Source: Altererythrobacter sp. C41
GTDB lineage: Bacteria; Pseudomonadota; Alphaproteobacteria; Sphingomonadales; Sphingomonadaceae
Direction of reading: 5' to 3'
Assembly (NCBI RefSeq): GCF_016803135.1
Contig: NZ_JAEVFE010000001.1
Location: 372,001 to 436,000, forward strand
DNA: 64,000 nt
This document shows, in pieces, positions 32,169 through 42,053 of the stretch (the first letter of the stretch is position 1; every line of letters begins with the position of its first letter). The translations under genes were made by a program, and so were the position numbers. The notes beneath the pieces were generated by a model that saw nothing but the letters and a program-made list of their open reading frames with translations, searched no databases and was not told the DNA's origin.

Positions 32169-32213
32169 GGCGGTTCGGGCCCAGCTCCCCTGACCCCACT
32201 CCCGCCCTCTCCC

Positions 32214-32307
32214 CCCGTTCGCCCTGAGCTTGTCGAAGGGCCGCACTTTTTCTTCCAGCGCCACGCCCGAAGAAAGAGCGGTGCTTCGACAAGCTCAGCA
32301 CGAACGG
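32214..32307. repeat. inverted pair of TTCGACAAGCTCAG-type repeats
   Basis: Two about 28-bp inverted units, at 32214-32246 and 32280-32307, share the CCTGAGCTTGTCGAAG core and a CCCGTTCG end. They lie 45 bp after purL. The same core occurs near 19073-19086, so this is a dispersed family. Confidence 0.8.
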
Positions 32308-32373
32308 GTAAGGGAGGTGGCGCGCGTGGTGAGGTGATGAGGTGGTGAGGTCGCGTTGGAAGGGGAGGCCTGA

Positions 32374-32850
32374 ATGACACGCACGATTGTCATCGCATGG
32401 CTTGTCGCGGGAGCGCTCGATATCCTCTCGGCCTTCGTCTTCGCGGGAATGGCGGGCGTCACGCCCACACAGGTCCTGCAGTTCGTCGCCAGCGGGCCCT
32501 TCGGCGACGGAATGTATGAAAGCGCAGCCGGCGCACCGCTCGGGCTGCTGACGCATTTCGCGATCATGCTCGCGATGGTCGCTGCCTACGTCACGATTGC
32601 GCCGAACTTCCCCGCGACCCTGCGCCACCCGATCGTGGCCGGGCTGCTCTACGGCCTGCTGCTGTGGGTCATCATGTACTGGATCGTCCGCCCGCTCCGC
32701 TGGCCCGAGCAATGGCCGCCAGCGGCGTACGCCGGTGACAGCGCCGGCGAGATCGCATGGAGCGTGGGCAACGCGCTGTTCTCGCACTGCATCCTGGTCG
32801 GCATCCCGATCGCATGGATCACGGCGCAGGGCCGGAGGGAAATCCACTGA
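32374..32850 (+). CDS. hypothetical four-helix membrane protein
   Basis: A 158-residue integral membrane protein with four predicted helices (about 5-26, 52-75, 85-107 and 125-148). A HFAIMLAMVAAY helix and an FSHCILVGIPIAW helix carry the only His residues in the membrane. No family was confidently recognised. It is preceded and followed by dispersed repeats. Function unknown. Confidence 0.65.
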   Translation: MTRTIVIAWLVAGALDILSAFVFAGMAGVTPTQVLQFVASGPFGDGMYESAAGAPLGLLTHFAIMLAMVAAYVTIAPNFPATLRHPIVAGLLYGLLLWVIMYWIVRPLRWPEQWPPAAYAGDSAGEIAWSVGNALFSHCILVGIPIAWITAQGRREIH

Positions 32851-32897
32851 CCCTCATCATTCCGGCGCAAGCTGGGATGACGAGGAGAGTTAAGCGT

Positions 32898-33010
32898 GAG
32901 CCCTCGCGCAGGCGGGGGCCTCAGGCCGCTCGGACGACGTTGGTTAGGCCGTCAAGCGAAACCGCAGCGAACGACCCGGTGACCTGAGGCCCCCGCCTGC
33001 GCGAGGGCTC
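32898..33010. repeat. pair of perfect 28-bp inverted repeats
   Basis: Identical inverted 28-bp arms at 32898-32925 and 32983-33010 (core CGCAGGCGGGGGCCTC) enclose 57 bp. They could form a long cruciform between the convergent membrane-protein gene and coq4. A shorter hairpin-like unit (ATTCCGGC...GCTGGGAT) sits just before, at about 32858-32876. Confidence 0.85.
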
Positions 33011-33015
33011 GGCCG

Positions 33016-33855
33016 CTACGCGGCGAGCTTTTCCGTCAGCTCCTTACCGAGCAGGTCATACGGATCGACGCCCTCGCTGCGCCAGACTTCGTGGCAGCGC
33101 TTATACCACTTCGCCTCGGCGATCCCGAACCGCCGCCGCGCCTCCGCCAGATCCATCGCCAGCAAGTCGCGCACTGACATCTCGACGATCGACGGACAGG
33201 CCTTGCCGATCCGATGCGCCTCGCGCACCGCGCGATAGACCGGCGCCTTGCTCTTGACCTGCTTCTTGATGTTGAGCGCACCTGCATAGCCGAGCAGCAG
33301 GTGCCCATGGCTCGGGCTCTGCCCATGGGTGAACAGCAGCACGCATTGCTCGCCCAGCGCGTCGCGGCCGTAGCCGGTGAGGACGTGCATCAGATCGTGC
33401 GTGTCGCGCTGGCGAAAGCCGTACCACTCGATCAGGTCACCGTACTTCGGTCGCCCCATCTTGTCCGATTCAGCGACGAGACCCGCAGCGGTCAGCCCTT
33501 CGCGCTCCATGAAATCGACGTAGGTATGGGCAACGCTGCCCGCGGGCATCCGCCGCAGCGCCGCATGATTGTCGAGGATCGGCGGCAGGAACGGCTCGTT
33601 CGCGCGCAGTTCCTCGCCCTCCTTGCTCAACGTCAGCGCGCGGGCGCGCGGCAGAAAGGTCTTCGACGGTAGGGCTTCATAGATGTGGAAGACCTGCTCG
33701 GTATCTTCCTTGTCCTTCAGCAGCTCACGAAAGTGATGAAGTGCCTTGCCGACGTCGCGCCTGACTTCAGGCCGAACCGGATTGCGGAACAGCGTGCCGT
33801 CGCTGGCACAGGCGGCGTCGGGATCGGCATTCGGCAGGGTCTGAACTTCGGTCAT
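33016..33855 (-). CDS. Coq4-family ubiquinone biosynthesis protein
   Basis: A 279-residue Coq4-like protein. The zinc-type motif H153-D154-x2-H157 followed by E169 (DTHDLMHVLTGYGRDALGE in outline) is intact. The fold, mostly helices, begins after residue 30. Coq4 acts in oxidative decarboxylation/hydroxylation of the ubiquinone head group. The start is the ATG before TEVQTLPNA; a TTG ten codons upstream is unlikely. It is bounded on both sides by repeat clusters. Confidence 0.88.
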   Translation of the reverse strand: MTEVQTLPNADPDAACASDGTLFRNPVRPEVRRDVGKALHHFRELLKDKEDTEQVFHIYEALPSKTFLPRARALTLSKEGEELRANEPFLPPILDNHAALRRMPAGSVAHTYVDFMEREGLTAAGLVAESDKMGRPKYGDLIEWYGFRQRDTHDLMHVLTGYGRDALGEQCVLLFTHGQSPSHGHLLLGYAGALNIKKQVKSKAPVYRAVREAHRIGKACPSIVEMSVRDLLAMDLAEARRRFGIAEAKWYKRCHEVWRSEGVDPYDLLGKELTEKLAA

Positions 33856-33938
33856 CGCGTCGCCCCTTACTGACACGCCTGTCAATGTAGCATTTCAGTT
33901 GCAAATTGAAAGCTAGTTCTGGTCGCAGCATTTTGCGA

Positions 33939-34010
33939 GCCCCTGCGAAGGCAGGGGCCTCGGCCGCTGCGCTTCGCCCGATAGCACGAGGTCCCAGCCT
34001 CCGCTGGGAC
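33939..34010. repeat. two short hairpin repeats between coq4 and serB
   Basis: Two perfect 8-bp hairpins: GCCCCTGC/GCAGGGGC with a GAAG loop (33939-33958) and GTCCCAGC/GCTGGGAC with a CTCC loop (33991-34010). They are similar in spirit, but not identical, to the repeat pair on the other side of coq4. The flanking 33856-34051 gap holds nothing else. Confidence 0.7.
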
Positions 34011-34051
34011 TCGGGAAGGGCTTCGCGCGACAGGAGTTGGCTCGCGCGCGC

Positions 34052-34936
34052 CTACCCGCTCACCCACTCCTCGCGCGGCACGCCAAGTAGTTCGAGCACC
34101 GCCGTCAGATCGCCCCGATCGATCCACCCGTCCGCCGCCGCCCGCGCTTTCGGCTTGGCGCGGAAGGCAATGCCCCAGGTCGCGGCGCGCAGCATCGGGA
34201 TATCGTTCGCGCCATCCCCGGCCGCGAGGCTGGTAGCATCGGGGCCGATCTTCGCTGCCTCTTCGCGCAGCACACGCTCCTTCACCGAGCTATCCGTGAT
34301 CGCGCCCGCGAGTGCGCCGGTCAGCTTGCCCTCGGCGACGGCGAGGCGATTGCCGACGACCTGCTCGAAACCGATGTCTTCGGCCACGGGGTCGGCGAAG
34401 TGATGGAAGCCGCCGGTCACCAGCACGGTGCGGCAGCCTTTCGCCTTGAGCGTCGCGACGAGCGTTCTCGCGCCGTCCATCGGGCGAATCCGCTCGGTCA
34501 GACAGGTGACGATGGTCTCTTCCGACAGGCCCGCGAGCAAACCGACGCGTTCGGAGAGCGCACTGGCGAAGTCGAGCTCGCCCTGCATCGCCCGCTCGGT
34601 GATTGCTGCGACGCGGTCCTTGAACCCGGCGAAATCGGCGAGCTCGTCGATGCACTCCTGCCCGATCATGGTCGAATCCATGTCCGATACGAACAAGTCG
34701 GGCACGGCGATCTCGCGCTCGGATACGAGAAGGTCGGCGGGCTTGAAATGCTCGTCCAGAATCGCACGAAGCGCCGCTGCGTCGCCTTGGGGCAGTCCGA
34801 TTTCGAGCACATCGCCGCAGAAGTCCAGCATCTGCGCCACGGCCACGCGCATCCCCTCGCGCTCGAGCGCGACGGTTGCACGGTCGAGGCGTGTTTCAAG
34901 GTGTACCGGGTCTGCTATCAGCCGGGCGATGAGCAC
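34052..34936 (-). CDS. serB: phosphoserine phosphatase
   Basis: SerB makes serine from phosphoserine; it is a HAD-superfamily hydrolase. With the GTG start, the 294-residue protein has an ACT-like N-terminal part, then the HAD motif [20 protein letters not shown] (D85 nucleophile, D87), motif II in [10 protein letters not shown], and motif III/IV ending [12 protein letters not shown]. The GTG has a well-spaced GGAG (about 8 bp upstream). Its 5' end overlaps the 5' end of the divergent miaA by 8 bp. Confidence 0.93.
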   Translation of the reverse strand: MLIARLIADPVHLETRLDRATVALEREGMRVAVAQMLDFCGDVLEIGLPQGDAAALRAILDEHFKPADLLVSEREIAVPDLFVSDMDSTMIGQECIDELADFAGFKDRVAAITERAMQGELDFASALSERVGLLAGLSEETIVTCLTERIRPMDGARTLVATLKAKGCRTVLVTGGFHHFADPVAEDIGFEQVVGNRLAVAEGKLTGALAGAITDSSVKERVLREEAAKIGPDATSLAAGDGANDIPMLRAATWGIAFRAKPKARAAADGWIDRGDLTAVLELLGVPREEWVSG

Positions 34937-35888
34937 CGCAAATTCTCCGAAATCCCGCCGCGAACGGCCGCCGGTGGCGCTCATCGCAGGGCCGACCGCG
35001 AGCGGCAAGAGCGATCTCGCCGTGCGTCTCGGGCGTGCGCTGACGGAGAGCGGACGGCCCGCCGCGGTGATCAACGCCGACAGCGCGCAGGTCTATCGCG
35101 ACTTGCGCGTCCTCAGCGCCCGCCCCTCCGAGGAAGAGATGGCCGGAGTGCCGCACCGCCTGTTCGGCGCGTGGGATGGGACCGAGGCCTGTTCCGCCCC
35201 CGACTGGGCCTTGCGCGCGAAAGTCGAGATCGCGGAGTTGCACGCGCGCGGCGGCGTGCCGATCCTGGTGGGCGGGACCGGGCTCTATCTGCGCACCCTG
35301 ATCGACGGGATTGCTCCCGTGCCGCCAATCGAGCCTGAGGTGCGCGAAGCCGTCCGGGCGATGCCGGTGAGCGAAGCGCATGCCGAGCTCACGGCGCTCG
35401 ACCCCGAACGAGCCGCGCAGCTCGCTCCGGCGGATACGACCCGTATCGCCCGCGCGCTCGAAGTCGTCCGTTCGACGGGCCACACGCTCGCCCACTGGCA
35501 AGCGCTGCGCGAAGGCGGGATCGGCGGTGCGGTCACACTCCATCCGCTGATCCTGCTTCCCGATCGTGCGAGGCTCTACGAACGCTGCGACCGGCGCTTC
35601 GAGGCGATGATCGAATCGGGCGCAGTGGAGGAGGTCGAGGCGCTTCTGGCGAGGGATCTCGACCCCATGCTGCCCGTCATGCGTGCGATCGGCGTGCGCG
35701 AGATCGCAGCGTGGCTCGCGGGCGAACTTTCGCGCGAGGAGGCGATCGCTTCAGGGCAGCAGGCGACGCGCAACTATGCGAAACGGCAATACACCTGGTT
35801 CCGCCGCCAGCCTCCGCAAGAATGGATGCGCACCGAGTCACTTCAGAATGATATCAAGGCGCAATTCGCATCATTGTTTCACCAATAG
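34929..35888 (+). CDS. miaA: tRNA dimethylallyltransferase
   Basis: MiaA adds a dimethylallyl group to A37 of tRNAs reading UNN codons. The 319-residue enzyme has the P-loop GPTASGKS at 21-28, the [16 protein letters not shown] substrate segment and the C-terminal [15 protein letters not shown] motif. The start chosen is an ATG with a poor ribosome-binding site; a GTG at codon 16 is an alternative that would avoid overlap with serB. Confidence 0.95.
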   Translation: MSTANSPKSRRERPPVALIAGPTASGKSDLAVRLGRALTESGRPAAVINADSAQVYRDLRVLSARPSEEEMAGVPHRLFGAWDGTEACSAPDWALRAKVEIAELHARGGVPILVGGTGLYLRTLIDGIAPVPPIEPEVREAVRAMPVSEAHAELTALDPERAAQLAPADTTRIARALEVVRSTGHTLAHWQALREGGIGGAVTLHPLILLPDRARLYERCDRRFEAMIESGAVEEVEALLARDLDPMLPVMRAIGVREIAAWLAGELSREEAIASGQQATRNYAKRQYTWFRRQPPQEWMRTESLQNDIKAQFASLFHQ

Positions 35889-35891
35889 CTC

Positions 35892-35920
35892 TTGACATAT
35901 CATATTCTGTCGCATAGGCG
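35892..35920 (+). promoter_or_regulatory. candidate ilv promoter
   Basis: A perfect -35 hexamer TTGACA 3 bp after the miaA stop, with a weak -10 (TAGGCG, 17-bp spacing). It lies upstream of the terminator-like hairpin, so the hairpin falls inside the ilvB leader. Confidence 0.4.
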
Positions 35921-35940
35921 GATCGAAGTGAACAGTTTGG

Positions 35941-35982
35941 CCCGGCGCGAACCACCCCCTCCGCGCCGGGTCGATCTTTTTT
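35941..35982 (+). terminator. terminator hairpin in the ilvB leader (terminator or attenuator)
   Basis: A perfect 9-bp stem (CCCGGCGCG with CGCGCCGGG) is followed 6 bp later by T6. It is 37 bp before the ilvB ATG. It either ends miaA transcription or attenuates ilvB. No leader ORF rich in Ile/Leu/Val codons was found over it. Confidence 0.7.
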
Positions 35983-36019
35983 CGGCGTATGACGAAGTTG
36001 AGAAGGAAAGGGTCGGACA

Positions 36020-37768
36020 ATGGCGGAGGAGCGCAGCGGCGCATCCATCCTGATCGAGTGCCTGGTGCGGGAGGGTGTCGAATTCGTCTTCGGCTATCCC
36101 GGCGGCGCGGTGCTACCGATCTACGATGAGCTCTTCGCCGATACGCGCGTCCGCCACATCCTCGTCCGCCACGAGGCGGGCGCAGCGCACGCGGCCGAAG
36201 GCTACGCGCGCTCGACCGGCAAGCCGGGCGTGGTGCTCGTCACTTCCGGCCCTGGCGCGACCAACGCGGTCACCGGCATTGCCGATGCCTTCATGGATTC
36301 GATCCCGATGGTGGTCATCACCGGCCAGGTGCCGACCACGCTGATCGGCACGGACGCGTTCCAGGAAGCCGATACCATCGGCATCACGCGCCACTGCACC
36401 AAGCACAACTATCTGGTGAAGGACCCGACGCAGCTCCGCGCGACCATCGAGGAGGCGTTCCGCATCGCGACGACCGGACGGCCCGGCCCGGTCGTGATCG
36501 ACATTCCGAAGGACGTGCAGATCGCGCTCGCAAGCTGGGACGATCAGGACACAGCGCCCCTGCCCTCGTCGCGCTATTCGCCGCCGGTGGAAGGCGAAGC
36601 GGACGAGATCGCGCAGGCGATCGAGATGCTGGCCTCGGCCGAGCGCCCGATCTTCTACACCGGCGGCGGCGTCATCAACTCCGGTCCCGAGGCGAGCGCA
36701 CTGCTGCGCCGTCTGCAGGACCTGACGGGCGCGCCGGTCACCAGCACGCTGATGGGCCTCGGCGCCTTTCCTTCCAATCATCCCGACTGGCTCGGCATGC
36801 TCGGCATGCACGGAACCTACGAAGCGAACATGGCGATGAACCGCTGCGACGTGATGGTCTGCATCGGCGCCCGTTTCGACGACCGCGTAACCGGGCGCCT
36901 CGATGCGTTTTCTCCCGATTCCAAGAAGATACACATCGACATTGACCGGAGCTCGATCAACAAGACCGTGCCCGTCGACCTCGCCATACTGGGCGACTGC
37001 ACGCATGTGCTACGTCAACTGACTACCGCCTGGGGTACGCGGAAACCGCGCGATCTCGGCGAATGGAAGGCTCGCATCGCCGGCTGGCGGGCATGCGAAT
37101 GCCTCGCCTATCCGCCCAGCAAGACCGAGATCATGCCGCAGAAGGCGATCGAGCGACTCTTCGCGCTCACCCGCGACCGCAGCCCGATCATCTCGACGGA
37201 AGTCGGCCAGCACCAGATGTGGGCGGCGCAGTATTTCGGCTTCTCCGATCCCAACCGCTGGCTCACGAGCGGCGGCCTGGGCACGATGGGCTACGGCCTG
37301 CCCGCCGCGATCGGCGCGCAGCTCGGCAATCCGGACGCGCTGGTGATCGATATTGCGGGCGAAGCCTCGATCCAGATGAACATCCAGGAACTCGGCACCG
37401 CGAGCCAGTACCGCCTGCCGGTCAAGATCTTCATCCTCAACAACGAGTACATGGGCATGGTCCGCCAGTGGCAGGAACTGACGTACGAGAGCCGCTATTC
37501 GAATTCCTACTCCGACAGCCTGCCCGACTTCGTGAAGCTCGCCGAAGCCTATGGCTGGAAAGGCATCCGCATCGAAGACGACGCGGGCCTCGACGCGGGA
37601 ATCCAGGCGATGATCGAGCATGACGGGCCGGTGATGGTCGACTGCCGCGTGTCGAAGGGAGCGAACTGCTTCCCTATGATCCCGAGCGGCGCGGCGCACA
37701 CCGACATGCTGCTCTACGGCGACCGCGTCAGCGGCACGATGGACGACGAAGCGAAGGCGCTGGTGTGA
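36020..37768 (+). CDS. ilvB: acetolactate synthase large subunit, biosynthetic
   Basis: The ThDP enzyme that starts branched-chain amino acid synthesis (two pyruvate to acetolactate). The 582-residue protein has the catalytic-Glu region [20 protein letters not shown], the central FAD-binding domain and a C-terminal ThDP domain. The ThDP-magnesium motif, usually GDxS, reads GEASIQMN, a Glu for Asp change. [14 protein letters not shown] is otherwise standard. Its stop overlaps the regulatory-subunit gene (TGATG). Confidence 0.96.
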   Translation: MAEERSGASILIECLVREGVEFVFGYPGGAVLPIYDELFADTRVRHILVRHEAGAAHAAEGYARSTGKPGVVLVTSGPGATNAVTGIADAFMDSIPMVVITGQVPTTLIGTDAFQEADTIGITRHCTKHNYLVKDPTQLRATIEEAFRIATTGRPGPVVIDIPKDVQIALASWDDQDTAPLPSSRYSPPVEGEADEIAQAIEMLASAERPIFYTGGGVINSGPEASALLRRLQDLTGAPVTSTLMGLGAFPSNHPDWLGMLGMHGTYEANMAMNRCDVMVCIGARFDDRVTGRLDAFSPDSKKIHIDIDRSSINKTVPVDLAILGDCTHVLRQLTTAWGTRKPRDLGEWKARIAGWRACECLAYPPSKTEIMPQKAIERLFALTRDRSPIISTEVGQHQMWAAQYFGFSDPNRWLTSGGLGTMGYGLPAAIGAQLGNPDALVIDIAGEASIQMNIQELGTASQYRLPVKIFILNNEYMGMVRQWQELTYESRYSNSYSDSLPDFVKLAEAYGWKGIRIEDDAGLDAGIQAMIEHDGPVMVDCRVSKGANCFPMIPSGAAHTDMLLYGDRVSGTMDDEAKALV

Positions 37769-38283
37769 TGCTGATCAAGGAAGCCGAATCGCAGCGCCAC
37801 GTGCTGGCGATCACCGTCGACAACGAGGCTGGCATTCTCGCGAAGATCGCGGGGCTGTTCACCGCACGCGGATACAACATCGACAGCCTGACCGTGGCCG
37901 ACATCACCGAGAATCACGCGGTCAGCCGGATCACCATCGTCACCAGTGGCCCACCTGAGGTGATCGACCAGATTCATGCGCAGCTCGACCGGCTGGTACC
38001 GGTGCACAAGGTCGTCGACCTGACCGAGGAAGGCCCGCACGTCGAGCGCGAACTGGCGCTGGTCAAGGTCGCGGGCACGGGGGAAAAGCGGGTCGAGGCG
38101 CTGCGCCTTGCCGACATCTTCCGCGCCCGCCCGGTCGACACGACGACCGGCAGCTTCATCTTCGAGATCACCGGCCCGCCGGAGAAAGTCGACAGCTTCG
38201 TCGGCCTGATGCGCGAACTCGGTCTGGTCGAAGTCGGCCGCACCGGCATCGTCGGGATGATGCGCGGGGCACAGGGAGCCTAG
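37768..38283 (+). CDS. ilvN: acetolactate synthase small (regulatory) subunit
   Basis: A 171-residue regulatory subunit that binds valine for feedback control. The N-terminal ACT domain HVLAITVDNEAGILAKIAGLF with YNIDSLTV, and a C-terminal domain ending VEVGRTGIVGMMRG, match IlvH/IlvN. The ATG overlaps the ilvB stop. It is separated from ilvC by a repeat-bearing gap of 130 bp. Confidence 0.95.
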   Translation: MLIKEAESQRHVLAITVDNEAGILAKIAGLFTARGYNIDSLTVADITENHAVSRITIVTSGPPEVIDQIHAQLDRLVPVHKVVDLTEEGPHVERELALVKVAGTGEKRVEALRLADIFRARPVDTTTGSFIFEITGPPEKVDSFVGLMRELGLVEVGRTGIVGMMRGAQGA

Positions 38284-38303
38284 ACCGGACCAAAGAAAAT
38301 CCA

Positions 38304-39433
<1,130 letters not shown>

Positions 39434-39469
39434 GGGCATTTTCGCGCCGACAGCATTCGGAGACGCGAG

Positions 39470-40135
39470 ATGACGAAGACGACCTGGATCGCCGCGATCG
39501 GCGCGGCAACGCTCGGCCTCTCGGCCCTGACCACCCTCGGCGCCCAGGACGCGCCGATCGAGGTGCCGGGCGTCGTCGATCCAAGCAAGGTCACCGGCGG
39601 CGCTTATGTCGCCGACCCTGCGCACAGCCTGGTCCAGTGGCGGGTCAACCACTTCGGCTTCAACGACTATTTCGGCATCTTCGGGGATGTCGAAGGGACG
39701 TTGCAGCTCGATCCCGCCAATCCGGCGCAGTCGTCGGTCGATATCACGATCCCCATCGCCAGCGTCACCCTGGCCAGCGAAGGGCTGCGCGATCATCTGC
39801 TGCGCCCCGGCAAGGATGGCGGTGCGCCCGACTTCTTCGGGCCCGAGCCGACCCCGGCTCGATTCGTCTCGAAATCGGTCCAGATCAGCCCCGGCGGGAT
39901 GACCGCGGACATCGTCGGCGACCTGACGCTCAACGGTGTGACGAAGGAAGTTCAGCTCTACGCGCGTTTCACCGGCACCGGGCCCAACCCGATGACCAAG
40001 GCCGAGACCGTCGGGTTCGAGGGGCACGGCACTATCAAGCGTTCCGATTTCGGCATCGCCTTCGGCATTCCGGTGGTGTCGGACGATGTGAAGCTGGAAT
40101 TCACGGCCGCCTTCGAGAAGCGGGCCGCGGAATAA
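39470..40135 (+). CDS. YceI-family periplasmic protein
   Basis: A 221-residue secreted lipid-binding protein. Residues 1-25 are a signal peptide ending near GAQDAP. The YceI beta-barrel starts GGAYVADPAHSLVQWRVNHFGFND and has VEGTLQLDPANPAQSSVDI. YceI barrels bind polyprenoid chains. It lies 36 bp after ilvC; no functional link to branched-chain amino acids is implied. Confidence 0.88.
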   Translation: MTKTTWIAAIGAATLGLSALTTLGAQDAPIEVPGVVDPSKVTGGAYVADPAHSLVQWRVNHFGFNDYFGIFGDVEGTLQLDPANPAQSSVDITIPIASVTLASEGLRDHLLRPGKDGGAPDFFGPEPTPARFVSKSVQISPGGMTADIVGDLTLNGVTKEVQLYARFTGTGPNPMTKAETVGFEGHGTIKRSDFGIAFGIPVVSDDVKLEFTAAFEKRAAE

Positions 40136-40186
40136 TCGCGGTTGCATCGCTTGCCATCACGGAAACTTTAGGTCATTGGGATCGCC

Positions 40187-40237
40187 ATGACGCGCAACGG
40201 ACTTATTCTGCTTCGACTTACTCGCCCTTGGGCGTGA
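40187..40237 (+). CDS. leuA leader peptide
   Basis: A 16-residue ORF, MTRNGLILLRLTRPWA, starting at an ATG with a TTGGGA ribosome-binding site 5 bp upstream. Four of its 16 codons are Leu and one is Ile, with a Leu-Ile-Leu-Leu run. It sits 87 bp before leuA and its last codons enter a stem (40225-40234) that can pair with 40267-40276. This is the layout of a ribosome-stalling attenuator that senses leucyl-tRNA. Confidence 0.6.
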   Translation: MTRNGLILLRLTRPWA

Positions 40238-40276
40238 TCTGACGCGTGCCTTGCGGGCGCGCGATGCGCCCAAGGG
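40225..40276 (+). promoter_or_regulatory. leuA attenuator structures
   Basis: Two mutually exclusive stems. One is CCCTTGGGCG (40225-40234) pairing perfectly with CGCCCAAGGG (40267-40276). The other is GGGCGC (40255-40260) with GCGCCC (40266-40271). A ribosome stalled on the Leu codons would not cover the first arm, while one reaching the stop would. No T-run follows, so the output may be rho-dependent or translational. Confidence 0.5.
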
Positions 40277-40323
40277 GTCCAGGCCACCAGACAGCAGAAC
40301 CTTCCGTTGCGAGATTTCCTACA

Positions 40324-42003
40324 ATGACCATGCTCCGCGAACCTTCGCGCAAGTACCGATCCTTCCCCCAGGTGCCGCTGGCCGACCGGCAATGGCCCGC
40401 ACGCGTGATCGAGACCGCACCCCGCTGGCTCTCGACCGACCTGCGCGACGGCAACCAGGCCATCGTCGACCCGATGGACTCGGCGAAGAAGAACCGCTTC
40501 TTCGATCTTCTGGTCCAGATCGGGGTGAAGGAGATCGAGGTCGGCTTCCCCAGCGCGGGCGCGACCGAGTTCGACTTCATCCAGGGCCTCGTCCGTTCCG
40601 GGCGCATTCCCGACGATGTCGTGGTGCAAGTCCTGACGCAGAGCCGCGAGGATCTGATCCGCACCAGCTTCGCCAGCCTCGACGGCGCGCGCGCGGCGAT
40701 TGTGCACCTCTACAACGCCGTCAGCCCGGCATGGCGCGACATCGTCTTCCGGATGAGCCGCGATGAAGTGCGCGAGATTGCGGTGGCGGGGGCGAAGGTC
40801 ATGCGCGACGAGGCGGCGAAACGTCCCGATACCGAGTGGCATTTCCAGTATTCGCCGGAAACCTTCTCCACCGCCGAGCTCGATTTCTCGATCGAGGTCT
40901 GCGAGGCGGTGATGGAGGTATTCGCCCCCACGCCCGAGCGGCCGATCATCCTCAATCTGCCCGCTACGGTCGAAGCGGCGACTCCCAACGTCTATGCCGA
41001 CCAGATCGAATACTTCTGCCGCAATCTGCCGAACCGCGAGAGCGCGGTGATCAGCCTCCACACCCACAACGACCGCGGTACCGGCGTCGCAGCGGCGGAG
41101 CTCGGCCTCATGGCCGGCGCGGACCGCGTGGAAGGGTGCCTGTTCGGAAACGGCGAACGCACCGGCAACTGCTGTCTCGTGACCGTGGCGCTCAACATGT
41201 ACACGCAGGGCATCGACCCCGGGATCGATTTTTCGGACATCGACCGGATCATCGAGACGGTCGAATACTGCAACCAGATTCCGGTCCACCAGCGCCATCC
41301 CTATGGCGGCGAGCTGGTGTTCACGGCTTTCTCCGGCAGTCATCAGGATGCGATCAAGAAGGGTTTCGAAGCGCACGGCAAGCAGAACGACGAGTTCTGG
41401 CGCGTCCCCTACCTGCCGATCGACCCGGCCGACCTCGGCCGCAACTACGAGGCGGTGATCCGCGTCAACTCGCAGAGCGGCAAAGGCGGCTTCGCCTGGG
41501 TTCTCGAACAGGATCAGGGCCTCAAGCTGCCCAAGAAGATGCAGGCCGATTTCTCGAAGCACGTCCAGCGCATGGCCGACGAGCTCGGGCGCGAGCTCAA
41601 CGCGGCCGATATCTGGGACGTGTTCAAGCGCACTTATCACGTCCAGGTCCGGCCGAAGCGCTTCCAGCTCGTCGATTACGAGGAAAGCCGCGCGGCGGAC
41701 GGCACACGCGTGTTCGCCGGGATGGTCGAAGTCGACGGCAAGGCGCAGAGCGTGTCCGGGCGCGGCAACGGCCTGATCTCCTCGGTCGTGGCCACGCTGA
41801 AGGACGCGTTCGGGGTCGAACTGGAGGTGTGCGACTACACGGAGCACGCACTCTCCACGGGCTCCGATGCCCGGGCGGCGGCATATCTCGAATGTGCCCT
41901 TCCCTCCGGTGAGCGTATCTGGGGTTGCGGGATCGACGAGGACGTGGCCACCGCCAGCGTGCGCGCCGTGCTGAGTGCGGCGAACTCGGCTGCTGCGATC
42001 TAG
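40324..42003 (+). CDS. leuA: 2-isopropylmalate synthase (type 2)
   Basis: LeuA condenses 2-oxoisovalerate and acetyl-CoA, the committed step to leucine. The 559-residue enzyme has the metal-binding start APRWLSTDLRDGNQAI, an HMG-CoA-lyase-like TIM barrel, the HxH motif in SLHTHNDRGTG, and a C-terminal LeuA regulatory domain (about 420-559) that binds leucine. The start is the ATG before TMLREPSRKY. A leader peptide/attenuator precedes it. Confidence 0.95.
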   Translation: MTMLREPSRKYRSFPQVPLADRQWPARVIETAPRWLSTDLRDGNQAIVDPMDSAKKNRFFDLLVQIGVKEIEVGFPSAGATEFDFIQGLVRSGRIPDDVVVQVLTQSREDLIRTSFASLDGARAAIVHLYNAVSPAWRDIVFRMSRDEVREIAVAGAKVMRDEAAKRPDTEWHFQYSPETFSTAELDFSIEVCEAVMEVFAPTPERPIILNLPATVEAATPNVYADQIEYFCRNLPNRESAVISLHTHNDRGTGVAAAELGLMAGADRVEGCLFGNGERTGNCCLVTVALNMYTQGIDPGIDFSDIDRIIETVEYCNQIPVHQRHPYGGELVFTAFSGSHQDAIKKGFEAHGKQNDEFWRVPYLPIDPADLGRNYEAVIRVNSQSGKGGFAWVLEQDQGLKLPKKMQADFSKHVQRMADELGRELNAADIWDVFKRTYHVQVRPKRFQLVDYEESRAADGTRVFAGMVEVDGKAQSVSGRGNGLISSVVATLKDAFGVELEVCDYTEHALSTGSDARAAAYLECALPSGERIWGCGIDEDVATASVRAVLSAANSAAAI

Positions 42004-42053
42004 CTTGCCACGATCGGCGGTGCGGTTAGCGTGGCGGCCCGGGAGGAGCCGCC

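Noticed and set aside
29691-32264. 857-codon open frame opposite purL
   Set aside because: Antisense shadow of purL with atypical composition and no motif.
32169-34051. CRISPR array
   Set aside because: Repeats are inverted pairs with few copies and uneven spacing, with no direct repeats, unique spacers or cas genes.
35921-36019. Leader peptide over the ilvB hairpin
   Set aside because: The frame from the GTG at about 35929 has no enrichment of Ile, Leu or Val codons and runs into ilvB without a near stop.
40136-40323. T-box before leuA
   Set aside because: No T-box sequence or specifier layout; the leader peptide with alternative stems explains the region better.
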